64,000 nt of DNA from Pelomonas parva (GTDB lineage: Bacteria; Pseudomonadota; Gammaproteobacteria; Burkholderiales; Burkholderiaceae_C), in the NCBI RefSeq assembly GCF_043555835.1, contig NZ_JBIGHV010000002.1, positions 186,001 to 250,000 of the forward strand, in the 5' to 3' direction. Both the position numbers and the translations under genes were made by a program. Shown piece after piece: positions 17,095 to 25,642 of the stretch (positions are counted from its first letter, which is position 1; each line of letters opens with the position of its first letter). The notes beneath the pieces were generated by a model, which was not told where the DNA came from, made no database searches, and saw only the letters and a list, made by a program, of their open reading frames with translations.

Positions 17095-18108
17095 TCAGTC
17101 GAAACCTTGGGGATTGGTGTGCTGCCAGCGCCAGCTGTCCTCGCACATGCGGGCGAGGTCCAGCCGGGCCTCCCAGCCAAGCAACTCGCGGGCCATTGTC
17201 GGGTCGGCCCAGCAGGCCGCGATATCGCCGGCGCGGCGCGCGACGATCTCGTAGGGCACGCTGCGGCCGCTGGCGGCCTCGTAGGCGCGCACCAGGTCGA
17301 GCACGCTGTAGCCCTGGCCGGTGCCGAGGTTGACGGTCAGCGAGCCGGGGTGATTCAACAGCCGGCGCAGCGCAGCGACATGGCCTTCGGCCAGGTCGGT
17401 CACGTGGATGTAGTCGCGCACGCCGGTGCCGTCGGGCGTGTCGTAGTCGTTGCCGAAGACGGCCAGCTTGTCGCGACGGCCCACGGCCACCTGGGCGACG
17501 TAGGGCATCAGGTTGTTGGGCGTGCCGCGTGGGTCTTCGCCGATGCGGCCGCTCTCGTGGGCGCCGACCGGGTTGAAATATCGCAGGCAGGCGGTCTGCC
17601 AAGTGCTGTCGGCCACGCCGAGGTCGCGCAGGATCTGCTCGCCCATCAGCTTGGTGGCGCCGTAGGGGTTGGTGGCCGAGGTCGGCGCGTCCTCACGCAG
17701 CGGTAGCGACTCCGGCGCGCCGTAGACGGTGGCGCTGGAGCTGAAGACGATGCGCGAGCAGCCGTGTCGCTGCATCGCCTCGCAGGTATTGACCAGGCCG
17801 CCGAGGTTGTTGCGGTAGTAGGCCAGCGGCTTGCTGACCGATTCGCCCACCGCCTTGTAGGCCGCGAAATGCACGACGGCGGCCGGCCGGTAGCGATCGA
17901 AGACCTCGTCCATCTGTACCGCGTCACAGACGTCGCCGCGTTCGAACTCGATGGGCGCGGTCGCGAGTTCGGCCAGGCGCTCCAGCACACGGGGCGAACT
18001 GTTGACGAAGTTGTCGACACCGACGACCCGGTAGCCGGCCCGCTGCAGTGCGAGCCAGGTGTGCGAGGCGATGTAGCCGGCGGCGCCGGTGAGCAGAATG
18101 GTCGTCAT
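17095..18108 (-). CDS. galE: UDP-glucose 4-epimerase
   Basis: This 337-aa enzyme interconverts UDP-glucose and UDP-galactose using bound NAD+. It begins MTTILLTGAAGYIASHTWL. The second Gly-x-x-Gly position is unusual (A replaces the common G). It continues with VHFAAYKAVGESV, FSSSATVYG, NPYGATKLMGE (Tyr-x-x-x-Lys), RYFNPVGAHESG and RDYIHVTDLAEGH, all GalE hallmarks. The frame continues 127 codons upstream into epsL, but the ATG at 18108 gives the family N-terminus and forms a TGATG stop/start overlap with epsL. A related UDP-hexose epimerase specificity cannot be excluded. Confidence 0.94.
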   Translation of the reverse strand: MTTILLTGAAGYIASHTWLALQRAGYRVVGVDNFVNSSPRVLERLAELATAPIEFERGDVCDAVQMDEVFDRYRPAAVVHFAAYKAVGESVSKPLAYYRNNLGGLVNTCEAMQRHGCSRIVFSSSATVYGAPESLPLREDAPTSATNPYGATKLMGEQILRDLGVADSTWQTACLRYFNPVGAHESGRIGEDPRGTPNNLMPYVAQVAVGRRDKLAVFGNDYDTPDGTGVRDYIHVTDLAEGHVAALRRLLNHPGSLTVNLGTGQGYSVLDLVRAYEAASGRSVPYEIVARRAGDIAACWADPTMARELLGWEARLDLARMCEDSWRWQHTNPQGFD

Positions 18109-19346
18109 CAATACACGAGGAGTTGGCCGGTGCAGCCGTAGCTGTTGGCGCTGTAGGCGTAAATGCTCTGGCTGTGGTCCCGGCTGATGCGGTCGTACTG
18201 GCAGCTGACACTGAACGAGCGGGAATAAGCCCAGCGAAGGCCGACGTTGTAGCTTCTGGTGTCCTCGAGAGCGTCGGAAACGGCCGCGCCCGAGTCGCTG
18301 TTGCGGCGTGCGCTGTTGTTTGTCGCACGTGCGCTGAGTGAGACCTTGCCCGTGACCGCATAGGTGCTGCCCAACTGCCAGGACGTGTACACGCGATCCA
18401 AGTCCGTTGAGCGAACCACGCTTTCCTGGCCGGTGTCGCGCGAGTACTGAGCGTTGAACTGCAGCTTTGAAGAGGGCGTCCAGGTCCATCCCACGCTGCC
18501 GGTCGTACCGCTGAAATCTCGCAGCTGATCCAGGCTGTTCTTGGTCTTGCTGCGGCTGATGCGCGTATTCACCGTGCTGCTGCCGCCAACGCGCCAGTTG
18601 GTCGTGAAGTCGATGTCTTCACGCGTGTAGTCGTTGGGCAGGATGACAAGGCGCGGAATCGGCGTCAACTCGATGACGGGATAGCGCGGGTTCGACCCCT
18701 CGGTGCGTCTCGCAGCCAGTCCCAGCCTGACATTGCCCGCCGGCGTGGCGTAGACGCCGAAGGAGCCCGTGTCCTGCCGGTAGACGAAGCGGTCGTACTC
18801 AGCCGCCGTGAAGTCGCGGCGGCGATGTGTCCAACTGCCTTCCAGCGTGTAGCGGGTGGCAACACCCAGACGCACCAAGGCTCGGTACTCGTCGTTGCTC
18901 TCGATGTTCTTCTTGCGCGCGATGACGGTCGGATCGACGCCGCCGATGTTGAAGTCGGCGAGCGATTCGTCCGACTTGGCGCTCAGCACGCCGGACAGGT
19001 TGCCGACGGTCTGCCAGTTCAGCGCGGCGCGCAGGCTGTGCGAGCGGTAGTTCAGGTCCCTGTTGGTCGAGTAGCGGTTGTTCTGCAGCGAGCCGTCCAG
19101 CGTCAGATGCTGGCGCCCGAGGCGAGTGTCGATACCCGCCAGCAAGCCGGCGCTGGTCACCGTGTCGCTGTTCGGCGCGTTGGGTTCGCGGTAGACATTG
19201 GAGACGTGGGAGACGCCGAGCGATCCACCCGCGTAGAAGGGCGTCGTGTCGTCAGTTTGCGCAAACGCCGGCTGCGCCAGCGCAGCGGCTGCTGCCAGCG
19301 CCAGCGGAACGCGAGCATCGAGTCGAAGAGGTTTTTTAATAGGCAT
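18108..19346 (-). CDS. epsL: EpsL-like outer-membrane beta-barrel protein of exopolysaccharide export
   Basis: The ATG at 19346 gives a 412-aa protein with a signal peptide: basic start MPIKKPLRLDARVP, hydrophobic ALAAAAALAQPAFA, cleavage after AFA-Q. The longer frame to 19442 lies inside the upstream gene and lacks this logic. The mature part is a series of alternating amphipathic strands (for example LTLDGSLQNNRYS, YTLEGSWTHRR, LGLAARRTEGSN, SVSCQYDRISRD) and ends in an aromatic residue (LLVY), as outer-membrane barrels do. It resembles the EpsL family found with exosortase-B-type exopolysaccharide loci. The role as a polysaccharide export pore is inferred. It overlaps the wcaJ-like gene by 11 bp and galE by 1 bp. 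Confidence 0.75.
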   Translation of the reverse strand: MPIKKPLRLDARVPLALAAAAALAQPAFAQTDDTTPFYAGGSLGVSHVSNVYREPNAPNSDTVTSAGLLAGIDTRLGRQHLTLDGSLQNNRYSTNRDLNYRSHSLRAALNWQTVGNLSGVLSAKSDESLADFNIGGVDPTVIARKKNIESNDEYRALVRLGVATRYTLEGSWTHRRRDFTAAEYDRFVYRQDTGSFGVYATPAGNVRLGLAARRTEGSNPRYPVIELTPIPRLVILPNDYTREDIDFTTNWRVGGSSTVNTRISRSKTKNSLDQLRDFSGTTGSVGWTWTPSSKLQFNAQYSRDTGQESVVRSTDLDRVYTSWQLGSTYAVTGKVSLSARATNNSARRNSDSGAAVSDALEDTRSYNVGLRWAYSRSFSVSCQYDRISRDHSQSIYAYSANSYGCTGQLLVY

Positions 19347-20724
19347 GACGATCAAATACGACCAGCCGCACCGTGCGCAGAATGATCTGCAGATCGAGGG
19401 CCAGCGACCAGTTGCGCAGGTACTCCAGATCGTATTCAACACGCGCGATCATCTTGTCGATGGTGTCGGTCTCGCCGCGCAGGCCGTTGACCTGGGCCCA
19501 GCCGGTGATGCCGGGCTTGACCTTGTGGCGCACCATGTAGGCCTTGATGAGCTTGCGGTATTCCTCGTTGTGGGCGACCGCATGCGGCCTCGGGCCCACG
19601 ATGCTCATGCGGCCTTGCAACACGTTGATGAATTGCGGCAGCTCGTCCAGCGAGGTCTTGCGGATGAAGGCGCCGAAGGGCGTGATGCGCGAGTCGCCCT
19701 TGGTGGCCTGCTTGACGACGGCGCCGTTGTCCTGCGTGCGCATCGAGCGGAACTTGTAGACGATGATTTCCTCGCCATCCAGGCCGTTGCGGCGCTGTTT
19801 GAAGATGACGGGGCCGGGCGAGCTGAGCTTCACGCCGATGGCCAGCGCCAGCAGGATGGGCGAGATCAGCACCAGGATGATGGACGACAGCACGATGTCG
19901 CTGACCCGCTTGACCAGCTGGTTGGTGCCGGTGAAGGGGGTCTCGCAGATGCCGACGACCGGCACGCCGGAGATGTCTTGCAGGCGGCCCTGGATGATGC
20001 TGATGCCGAACACGTCGGGCACGAAGAACAGCGAGGCGGTCGTGCCCTGCACCTGCTCCAGCAGCTCGACGATTCGCGGCTGCGAGCCCAGCGGCAGCGT
20101 GATGTAGACCTCGCGCACGCCTTTTTCGCGGACGAATTCGGCGAGCTTGGTCAGCGGGCCCAGTATTTCGCCGCCCGCGTCCGGGTGCAGGCGCTCGCGG
20201 TTGCGGTCGTCGAAGTAGCCCAGGCAGATGACGCCCTGGGTGTCGCGCAGCGCCCGGGTGACCTTGTGGCCCAGCGTGCCGGCACCGACGACGACGGCCG
20301 TGCGGCGGGCGCTGGGGTCGCGGGCGCGCCAGCGCTGTATGCGGCGGCCCATCTCGATGGCGGCGATCTGGACGATGGGCGTGATGACCGCCCAGGAGAT
20401 CAGCACCTCGTTCTCGAAGTAATGCAGGCTGCTGGTGGCGTAGCCGCACAGCAGCAGGATGCCCAGCAGCACCAGCCACGACGACACCACATCCACCAGC
20501 GCACTGGCCGGGTGGTCGTTGAAGCGATTCCGGCCCGGGAAGGTCAGTGCAAAGATCAGCAGGCACAGCGTCAGCGTCGGGCGCATGACCGGCTCTTCGA
20601 AGTGCCCGTTCACCAGCAGGAAGGTCAGCACGATGATGCCGGGCTCCAGGAACGCGGCAATCAGCGATTCGACCGACTGCGGTGCGCTGTAGAACGTCCT
20701 CTTGTAGCTGCGGTCCTCAAACAT
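19336..20724 (-). CDS. wcaJ: Undecaprenyl-phosphate glucose phosphotransferase (WcaJ-like)
   Basis: This 462-aa polyprenyl glycosylphosphotransferase transfers a sugar-1-phosphate, probably glucose, to undecaprenyl phosphate and so starts the exopolysaccharide repeat unit at the inner membrane. The N-terminal half has four to five membrane segments and a CoA-binding-like region (VVVGAGTLGHKV). The C-terminal catalytic domain has KRVSDIVLSSIILVLISP, SPGPVIFKQRRNG, VYKFRSM, KTSLDELPQF, MSIVGPRPHA and KPGITGWAQVNGLRGET. ATG 20724 (MFEDRSYKR) is preferred over an upstream TTG at 20793, although no clear ribosome-binding site is seen. It is the first gene of the operon and divergent from ubiJ. Sugar specificity cannot be read from sequence. 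Confidence 0.9.
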   Translation of the reverse strand: MFEDRSYKRTFYSAPQSVESLIAAFLEPGIIVLTFLLVNGHFEEPVMRPTLTLCLLIFALTFPGRNRFNDHPASALVDVVSSWLVLLGILLLCGYATSSLHYFENEVLISWAVITPIVQIAAIEMGRRIQRWRARDPSARRTAVVVGAGTLGHKVTRALRDTQGVICLGYFDDRNRERLHPDAGGEILGPLTKLAEFVREKGVREVYITLPLGSQPRIVELLEQVQGTTASLFFVPDVFGISIIQGRLQDISGVPVVGICETPFTGTNQLVKRVSDIVLSSIILVLISPILLALAIGVKLSSPGPVIFKQRRNGLDGEEIIVYKFRSMRTQDNGAVVKQATKGDSRITPFGAFIRKTSLDELPQFINVLQGRMSIVGPRPHAVAHNEEYRKLIKAYMVRHKVKPGITGWAQVNGLRGETDTIDKMIARVEYDLEYLRNWSLALDLQIILRTVRLVVFDRHAY

Positions 20725-20839
20725 CGTGATGGGGGTCGGTGGCCTGTGTGGGCATGGGTACGCAAAAATCGATCCGGGATTCTGTACCAACAAGTTTGAC
20801 AGCCGTTCCAGGCTCGTCCCCTGTTCAGGGTCCGCTGCC

Positions 20840-20845
20840 TACAAT
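20840..20845 (+). promoter_or_regulatory. Probable -10 box for ubiJ-ubiB
   Basis: TACAAT ends 7 bases before the ubiJ ATG, in a context (CCTACAATC...GGCATG) common just ahead of Burkholderiales genes. Transcription from it would start at or very near the start codon, so the mRNA could be almost leaderless. This agrees with the absence of a Shine-Dalgarno sequence. No convincing -35 lies at 16-18 bp; a TTGACA at 20796-20801 is 38 bp away and too distant. Confidence 0.4.
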
Positions 20846-20852
20846 CTTCGGC

Positions 20853-21389
20853 ATGTCTGCCCCCTGGCCCTTGCCTTCCCTCGCGCCGCTGCTGACGCCG
20901 GTCCTCCAGGACCGCCTCGTGCTGCTGATCAACCATGTGGTGTCGCGCGAACCCATCGCCGCGCAGCGGCTGCGGCCGCTGGCCGGGCGTGGGCTGGTCG
21001 TGCACCTGGCGCAGTGGCCCAAGCTGCTGCCGGCGGCGCCCGACCTGATACTGGGTGTGACGCCGGCCGGCCTGTTCGAGCGGGTCGAGGAGGCGCCTGC
21101 CGGCGCCGGCGGCCTGCGCATCGAAATCGACGCTTCCAATCCCGCGAAGCTTGCCTTGGGCGCGCTCAGCGGCGAGGCGCCGCGCGTCAGCGTGCAGGGC
21201 GACGCGGCGTTCGCCGGCGAGATGCACTGGCTGATGGACAACCTGCGCTGGGACATCGAGGACGATCTGGCCGGCATCGTCGGCCCGCTGCCGGCCCGCC
21301 AGTTGGCGCAGTTCGGCCGCGCGCTGCGGCGCACCTTGTCGGGCATGGCCGAGCGCTTCGCGCCCAAGATGTCCGGTAGTGGCGCATGA
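20853..21389 (+). CDS. ubiJ: Ubiquinone biosynthesis accessory factor UbiJ (SCP2 domain)
   Basis: This 178-aa protein has an SCP2-like lipid-binding fold, seen as NHVVSREPIAAQRLRPLAGRGLVVHL, then LILGVTPAGLFE, and a C-terminal VQGDAAFAGEMHWLMDNLRWDIEDDLAGIVG. It is thought to help present ubiquinone intermediates to the biosynthetic complex. The gene sits directly before ubiB, as in the ubiE-J-B operons of proteobacteria. The ATG at 20853 matches the family N-terminus and follows the TACAAT box; an upstream ATG at 20739 adds 38 unlike residues. Its stop overlaps the ubiB start by four bases (ATGA). Confidence 0.85.
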   Translation: MSAPWPLPSLAPLLTPVLQDRLVLLINHVVSREPIAAQRLRPLAGRGLVVHLAQWPKLLPAAPDLILGVTPAGLFERVEEAPAGAGGLRIEIDASNPAKLALGALSGEAPRVSVQGDAAFAGEMHWLMDNLRWDIEDDLAGIVGPLPARQLAQFGRALRRTLSGMAERFAPKMSGSGA

Positions 21390-22948
21390 GGTTTGTCTCG
21401 CGGCTGCTGGTCATCCTGTGGACGGTCTGGCGCTTCGGTCTCGATGACCTCGCCCTGTCGGGCCTGAGCCGGCGGCGTTTCCAGGTCCTCAGGCGCCTTA
21501 CCCGGCTGGGGCGCCGCTGGCAGCAGCCGCGCGGCGTGCGCCTGCGCCTCGCGCTGGAGCGGCTGGGCCCCATCTTCGTGAAATTCGGCCAGGTGCTGTC
21601 GACGCGGCGCGACCTGCTGCCCCACGATGTGGCGCTGGAGCTGGCCAAGCTCCAGGACCGCGTGCCGCCGTTCCCGGCGGCGCAGTCGCGGGAGCTGGTC
21701 GAGCGCGCCTTCGGCCGGCCGCTGGAGGAGCTGTTCGCCAGCTTCGATGCCGAGCCGGTGGCCAGCGCCAGCATTGCGCAGGTGCACTTCGCGACGCTGA
21801 AGGACGGCCGCGAGGTGGCCGTCAAGGTGCTGCGCCCGGGCATGCTGGACATCATCGACGACGACCTCTCGCTGATGCGCCAGCTGGCCGCCTGGGTGGA
21901 GCGCTCCTCCGCCGACGGCCGGCGACTGAAGCCGCGCGAGGTGGTCGCCGAGTTCGACATGTATCTGCACGACGAGCTGGACCTCGTCCGCGAGGCCGCC
22001 AACGCCGCCCAGCTGCGCCGCAACATGGCCGGGCTGGACATCATCATGGTGCCCGAGATGCACTGGGACTTGTGCAGCCCGGAAGTCATCGTCATGGAGC
22101 GCATGAAGGGCGTGCCGATCTCGCAGCGCACCGTGCTGGAGGAGGCGGGCGTCGACATCAAGAAGCTGGCGCGCGACGGCGTGACCATCTTCTTCACGCA
22201 GGTGTTCCGCGACGGCTTCTTCCACGCCGACATGCACCCCGGCAACATCCAGGTCAGCCTGGCGCCCGAGACCTTCGGCCGCTACATCGCGCTGGACTTC
22301 GGCATCATCGGCACGCTGACCGAGGTGGACAAGGACTACCTGGCGCAGAACTTCATCGCCTTCTTCCAGCGCGACTACAAGCGCGTGGCCGAGCTGCACA
22401 TCGCCTCCGGCTGGGTGCCGCCCGAGACGAGAGTCGATGCGCTGGAGAGCGCGGTCCGGGCCGTGTGTGAGCCGCATTTCGACCGGCCGCTGAAGGACAT
22501 CTCGCTGGGCCAGGTGCTGATGCGCCTGTTCCAGACCTCGCGTCGCTTCAATGTCGAGATCCAGCCCCAGCTCGTGCTGCTGCAGAAGACCCTGCTGAAC
22601 GTCGAAGGCCTGGGCCGGCAGCTCGACCCGGAGCTGGACCTCTGGGCCACGGCCAAGCCCTTCCTGGAGCGCTGGATGAACGAGCAGGTCGGCTGGCCGG
22701 CATTCAACAAGCAGTTGTTGAAGGAGGCGCCGCGCTTTGCCCAGCTCGTCCCCGCGCTGCCGCGCCTGCTGCACGACGCGTTGAAGAGCCAGGCCCAGCG
22801 CGGTGGCGACGCCGAGCTGCGCTCGCTGGTGCGCGAGCTGCGCAGCACCAACCGGCTGCTGTCGGGCCTGCTTTGGGGCGCGGTCGGGTTCGCCTTCGGC
22901 ATCGCTCTTGCATGGGTGGCGCTGCGTTTCCTGGACCTGGGCTTCTAG
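21386..22948 (+). CDS. ubiB: Ubiquinone biosynthesis regulatory kinase-like ATPase UbiB
   Basis: This 520-aa protein of the ABC1/ADCK/UbiB atypical kinase family is needed for aerobic ubiquinone synthesis. Visible marks are the KxGQ motif KFGQ at residues 66-69, ASIAQVH (the Ala-rich nucleotide loop), EVAVKVLRPG with the conserved Lys, EFDMYLHDELDLVREAANA, FFHADMHPGNI near residue 280 and ALDFGIIG near residue 301. The C-terminus has a transmembrane hairpin (LLSGLLWGAVGFAFGIALAW) that anchors it in the inner membrane. Length and motifs are complete. It is translationally coupled to ubiJ. Confidence 0.95.
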   Translation: MRFVSRLLVILWTVWRFGLDDLALSGLSRRRFQVLRRLTRLGRRWQQPRGVRLRLALERLGPIFVKFGQVLSTRRDLLPHDVALELAKLQDRVPPFPAAQSRELVERAFGRPLEELFASFDAEPVASASIAQVHFATLKDGREVAVKVLRPGMLDIIDDDLSLMRQLAAWVERSSADGRRLKPREVVAEFDMYLHDELDLVREAANAAQLRRNMAGLDIIMVPEMHWDLCSPEVIVMERMKGVPISQRTVLEEAGVDIKKLARDGVTIFFTQVFRDGFFHADMHPGNIQVSLAPETFGRYIALDFGIIGTLTEVDKDYLAQNFIAFFQRDYKRVAELHIASGWVPPETRVDALESAVRAVCEPHFDRPLKDISLGQVLMRLFQTSRRFNVEIQPQLVLLQKTLLNVEGLGRQLDPELDLWATAKPFLERWMNEQVGWPAFNKQLLKEAPRFAQLVPALPRLLHDALKSQAQRGGDAELRSLVRELRSTNRLLSGLLWGAVGFAFGIALAWVALRFLDLGF

Positions 22949-23014
22949 CTCGGCGCCGGCGCGCCGCCTTCATAATCCGCGCGGAATTTTTCCGGCCCAT
23001 CCGTTTCCACGCCC

Positions 23015-24478
23015 ATGAACACCACGCTCATCGTCTTCGTCGTGCTTTACCTGCTCGGCACGCTGGGCATCGGCGTCTGGGCCGGTACGCGGGTCAAGAA
23101 CACATCGGACTTCGCCGTCGCCGGCCGCAGCCTGCCGCTGGTCATGGTCATCACGACCACCTTCGCGACCTGGTTCGGCGCCGAGACGGTCATGGGCATC
23201 CCGGCCAAGTTCGTGCAGGGTGGCCTGGGCGCCATCGTCGAGGACCCGTTCGGCGCCGGCCTGTGCCTGGTGCTGGTGGGGGCCTTCTTCGCCGCCAAGC
23301 TCTATCAGAAGAACCTGCTGACCATCGGCGACTTCTACCGCCAGCGCTACGGCAAGGGCGTGGAGATCTTCTGCTCGCTGGCCATCATCCTGAGCTACCT
23401 GGGCTGGGTGGCCGCCCAGGTCACGGCGCTGGGCCTGGTTTTCAGCATCCTGACCAACGGCGCGATGAGCCCCGAGATGGGCATGATCGTCGGCCTGCTG
23501 GCGGTGCTGGTCTATGTCGTCATCGGCGGCTTCCTGGCCGTGGCCTGGACGGACTTCATCCAGATGATCGTGCTGGTCGTGGGCCTGAGCATCATTGCCG
23601 TGTTCTCCGCCGACCTGGCCGGCGGCTCGGCCAAGGTGCTGGACCTGGCCGTGCAGCGGGACCTGGGCAAGTTCTTCCCCGAGCCCAGCTTCACCGACAT
23701 CGCCATGTTCATCGGCGCGGCGCTGACGATGATGCTGGGCTCCATCCCGCAGCAGGACGTGTTCCAGCGCGTCATGTCCGCCAAGGACGCCAAGACCGCC
23801 CAGCGCGGCGCCATGATCGGCGGCTTCGGCTACATCGCCTTCGCCTTCGTGCCGATGTTCATCGTGCTGGCGGCGGTGGTCGTCATGGGCGACCAGGCGC
23901 TGGACCTGGCGCAGAACGATTACCAGCGCGTGCTGCCCACCTTCATCATGGGCCACATGCCGCTGTTCATGCAGATCCTGTTCTTCGGCGCGCTGCTGTC
24001 GGCTATCAAGAGCACGTCGTCGGCCACGCTGCTGGCGCCGACGACCAGCTTCGTCGAGAACATCCTCAAGCAGATCCGCCCCGAGATGAGCGACAAGCAG
24101 GCACTGCTGGCGATGCGCGTGACGCTGGTGGTCTTCGCCGGCGCCGTGCTCGCCTATGCCATCGCGCTGCAGGGCACGCCGATCTATGACCTGGTCAGCG
24201 CGGCCTACCAGGTCACGCTGGTGGCTGCCTTCACGCCGCTGGTCTTCGGCCTGTACTGGAAGCGGGCGACGACGCAGGGCGCCATCTTCTCGATCTTTGC
24301 CGGCATCGCCGTCTGGGTGGCCTTCTTCCCGCAGGTGTCGACCTGGGGCGAGTTCTTCCCGGGCCAACTGGCCGGCCTGCTGGCCGCGCTCGTCGGCATG
24401 GTGGTGGGGTCGCTCGCGCCGCAGGTGCTGACCGACCGCCACGAGCATGTCAGCCACCATCTGAAGCCCCACGGCTGA
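23015..24478 (+). CDS. Sodium:solute symporter family transporter
   Basis: This 487-aa polytopic protein is almost entirely transmembrane, with about 13 predicted helices. It belongs to the SSF (PutP/PanF/SGLT) family: N-terminal VKNTSDFAVAGRSLPL, TFATWFGAETVMGIPA, GDFYRQRYGK, VVIGGFLAVAWTDFIQM and SAIKSTSSATLLAPTTSFVEN. It would couple substrate uptake to the sodium gradient across the inner membrane. The substrate cannot be read from the sequence. A possible -10 (CATAAT, 22971-22976) lies in the 66-bp gap after ubiB, so it may have its own promoter. The gap also contains a GC-rich hairpin (CGGCGC/GCGCCG, about 22951-22966) without a T-run. Confidence 0.9.
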   Translation: MNTTLIVFVVLYLLGTLGIGVWAGTRVKNTSDFAVAGRSLPLVMVITTTFATWFGAETVMGIPAKFVQGGLGAIVEDPFGAGLCLVLVGAFFAAKLYQKNLLTIGDFYRQRYGKGVEIFCSLAIILSYLGWVAAQVTALGLVFSILTNGAMSPEMGMIVGLLAVLVYVVIGGFLAVAWTDFIQMIVLVVGLSIIAVFSADLAGGSAKVLDLAVQRDLGKFFPEPSFTDIAMFIGAALTMMLGSIPQQDVFQRVMSAKDAKTAQRGAMIGGFGYIAFAFVPMFIVLAAVVVMGDQALDLAQNDYQRVLPTFIMGHMPLFMQILFFGALLSAIKSTSSATLLAPTTSFVENILKQIRPEMSDKQALLAMRVTLVVFAGAVLAYAIALQGTPIYDLVSAAYQVTLVAAFTPLVFGLYWKRATTQGAIFSIFAGIAVWVAFFPQVSTWGEFFPGQLAGLLAALVGMVVGSLAPQVLTDRHEHVSHHLKPHG

Positions 24479-24486
24479 GCCTCCCC

Positions 24487-24492
24487 TAAAAT
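24487..24492 (+). promoter_or_regulatory. Probable -10 box ahead of the fmdB-like gene
   Basis: TAAAAT in the context CCCTAAAATGGCGGGC lies 39 bp before the fmdB-like ATG. The pattern resembles other -10 elements in high-GC betaproteobacteria. No good -35 is visible at the expected distance, so the assignment rests on the hexamer and its position just after a stop codon. Confidence 0.4.
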
Positions 24493-24531
24493 GGCGGGCT
24501 TTTCGTCTCCCGAGACCCACGCGAGCCCACC

Positions 24532-24846
24532 ATGCCGATTTACGCCTACCGCTGCAGCGCCTGTGGCCACGCCAAGGACGTGCTGCAGAAGCTGTCCGAC
24601 GCGCCGCTGACCACCTGCCCCGCCTGCGCGGCCGAGAGCTTTTCCAAGCAGGTCACCGCTGCCGGCTTCCAGCTCAAGGGCTCGGGCTGGTACGCGACCG
24701 ATTTCAAGGGCGGCGGCACGGCCGCGCCGGCTGCAGCGGCGGCGACAGGTGCCGCTGCTGCGCCCGCTGCCAGCGAAGCGCCCAAGTCCGAGGCTGCCAG
24801 CACGTCGCCGTCCACGCATGGCGGCGGCTCCTGCGCCTGCCACTGA
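24532..24846 (+). CDS. FmdB-family zinc-ribbon protein
   Basis: This 104-aa protein starts MPIYAYRCSACGH, the FmdB/CxxC-CxxC zinc-ribbon N-terminus. Cys8, Cys11, Cys29 and Cys32 form the metal site. FSKQVTAAGFQLKGSGWYATDFK is the conserved part after the ribbon. It is followed by ~30 residues of Ala/Ser-rich linker and a terminal GGGSCACH, which adds two Cys and one His. The family is annotated as putative regulatory proteins, but no firm function is known. DUF502 follows 12 bp downstream and then aspS, a gene order common in Burkholderiales. Confidence 0.9.
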   Translation: MPIYAYRCSACGHAKDVLQKLSDAPLTTCPACAAESFSKQVTAAGFQLKGSGWYATDFKGGGTAAPAAAAATGAAAAPAASEAPKSEAASTSPSTHGGGSCACH

Positions 24847-24858
24847 CCAGGGATCTTC

Positions 24859-25545
24859 GTGGGCGCTTCCTTACGCAAATACCTCGTCGCCGGCCTGCTC
24901 GTATGGCTGCCGCTGGCCATCACGATCTGGGTGCTGGGTCAGGTGCTGGACGTCGTCAACGGCGTGTTCGGCTCACTGCTGTCCGCGATCGCGCTGGTGC
25001 TGCCCTACGCCTGGCGCGACAACCTGCTGAGCCTGCAGAACGTGCCGGGCCTTGGCGCGCTCATCCTGGCCGGCGGCCTGCTGGCCACGGGCGTCTTCGT
25101 GGCCAACATTTTCGGCCAGTGGCTGCTGACGCAGTGGGACCGGCTGATGTCCCACATCCCCATCGTCAAGAGCATCTACAGCTCGGTCAAGCAGGTGTCG
25201 GACACGCTGTTCTCCAGCAGCGGCAATGCCTTCCGCGAGGCCGTCCTCGTGCAGTACCCGCGCGCCGGCTCCTGGACCATTGCCTTCGTCACCGGCTCGC
25301 CCAGCGGCGAGGTGGCCTGCCATCTGGAAGACGAGCACGTCAGCCTCTACGTGCCCACCACGCCCAACCCGACCTCGGGCTTCTTCCTCATCGTGCCCAA
25401 GGTGGACGTCAAGCCCCTGCGCATGACGGTGGACGAGGCGCTGAAATACATCATCTCGATGGGCACCGTGGCGCCGCTGCCGCACGTTGGCGATGCGGTC
25501 GCGTTGACGCCGGACGCGGCACGAAATCAGCCGGGCCGAAATTAG
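24859..25545 (+). CDS. DUF502 family membrane protein
   Basis: This 228-aa protein has a GTG start at 24859 preceded by AGGGA. Two transmembrane segments are evident: YLVAGLLVWLPLAITIWVLG (residues ~8-27) and GALILAGGLLATGVFVANIFG. DUF502 marks follow: PIVKSIYSSVKQVSDTLF, FREAVLVQYPRAGSWTIAFVTG, VPTTPNPTSGFFLIVPK and MTVDEALKYIISMG. The family is an inner-membrane protein of unknown function. It is probably co-transcribed with fmdB. Confidence 0.9.
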   Translation: MGASLRKYLVAGLLVWLPLAITIWVLGQVLDVVNGVFGSLLSAIALVLPYAWRDNLLSLQNVPGLGALILAGGLLATGVFVANIFGQWLLTQWDRLMSHIPIVKSIYSSVKQVSDTLFSSSGNAFREAVLVQYPRAGSWTIAFVTGSPSGEVACHLEDEHVSLYVPTTPNPTSGFFLIVPKVDVKPLRMTVDEALKYIISMGTVAPLPHVGDAVALTPDAARNQPGRN

Positions 25546-25546
25546 C

Positions 25547-25578
25547 AGGGTTGAGCGCCCCGGCCGGCGTTCAACCCT
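25547..25578 (+). terminator. Hairpin between DUF502 and aspS
   Basis: AGGGTTGA (25547-25554) pairs with TCAACCCT (25571-25578), with additional GC pairing inside the loop. It begins one base after the DUF502 stop, where a terminator would be expected, but no T-run follows. It may be a rho-type or processing hairpin rather than a strong intrinsic terminator. Confidence 0.35.
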
Positions 25579-25642
25579 GAGGGCCCCTGAGCCCGTCAGC
25601 GCCCACCAGACACCCCTCGACAAGAATTCGGAGAAGAACACC

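Noticed and set aside
18109..18489. N-terminal extension of GalE by 127 residues
   Set aside because: The extra part is the antiparallel frame of the epsL gene and lacks GalE similarity. The ATG at 18108 gives the correct Rossmann N-terminus.
20796..20801. TTGACA as a -35 box for ubiJ
   Set aside because: It is 38 bp from the TACAAT hexamer, too far for a sigma-70 promoter, and no -10 lies at 16-18 bp from it.
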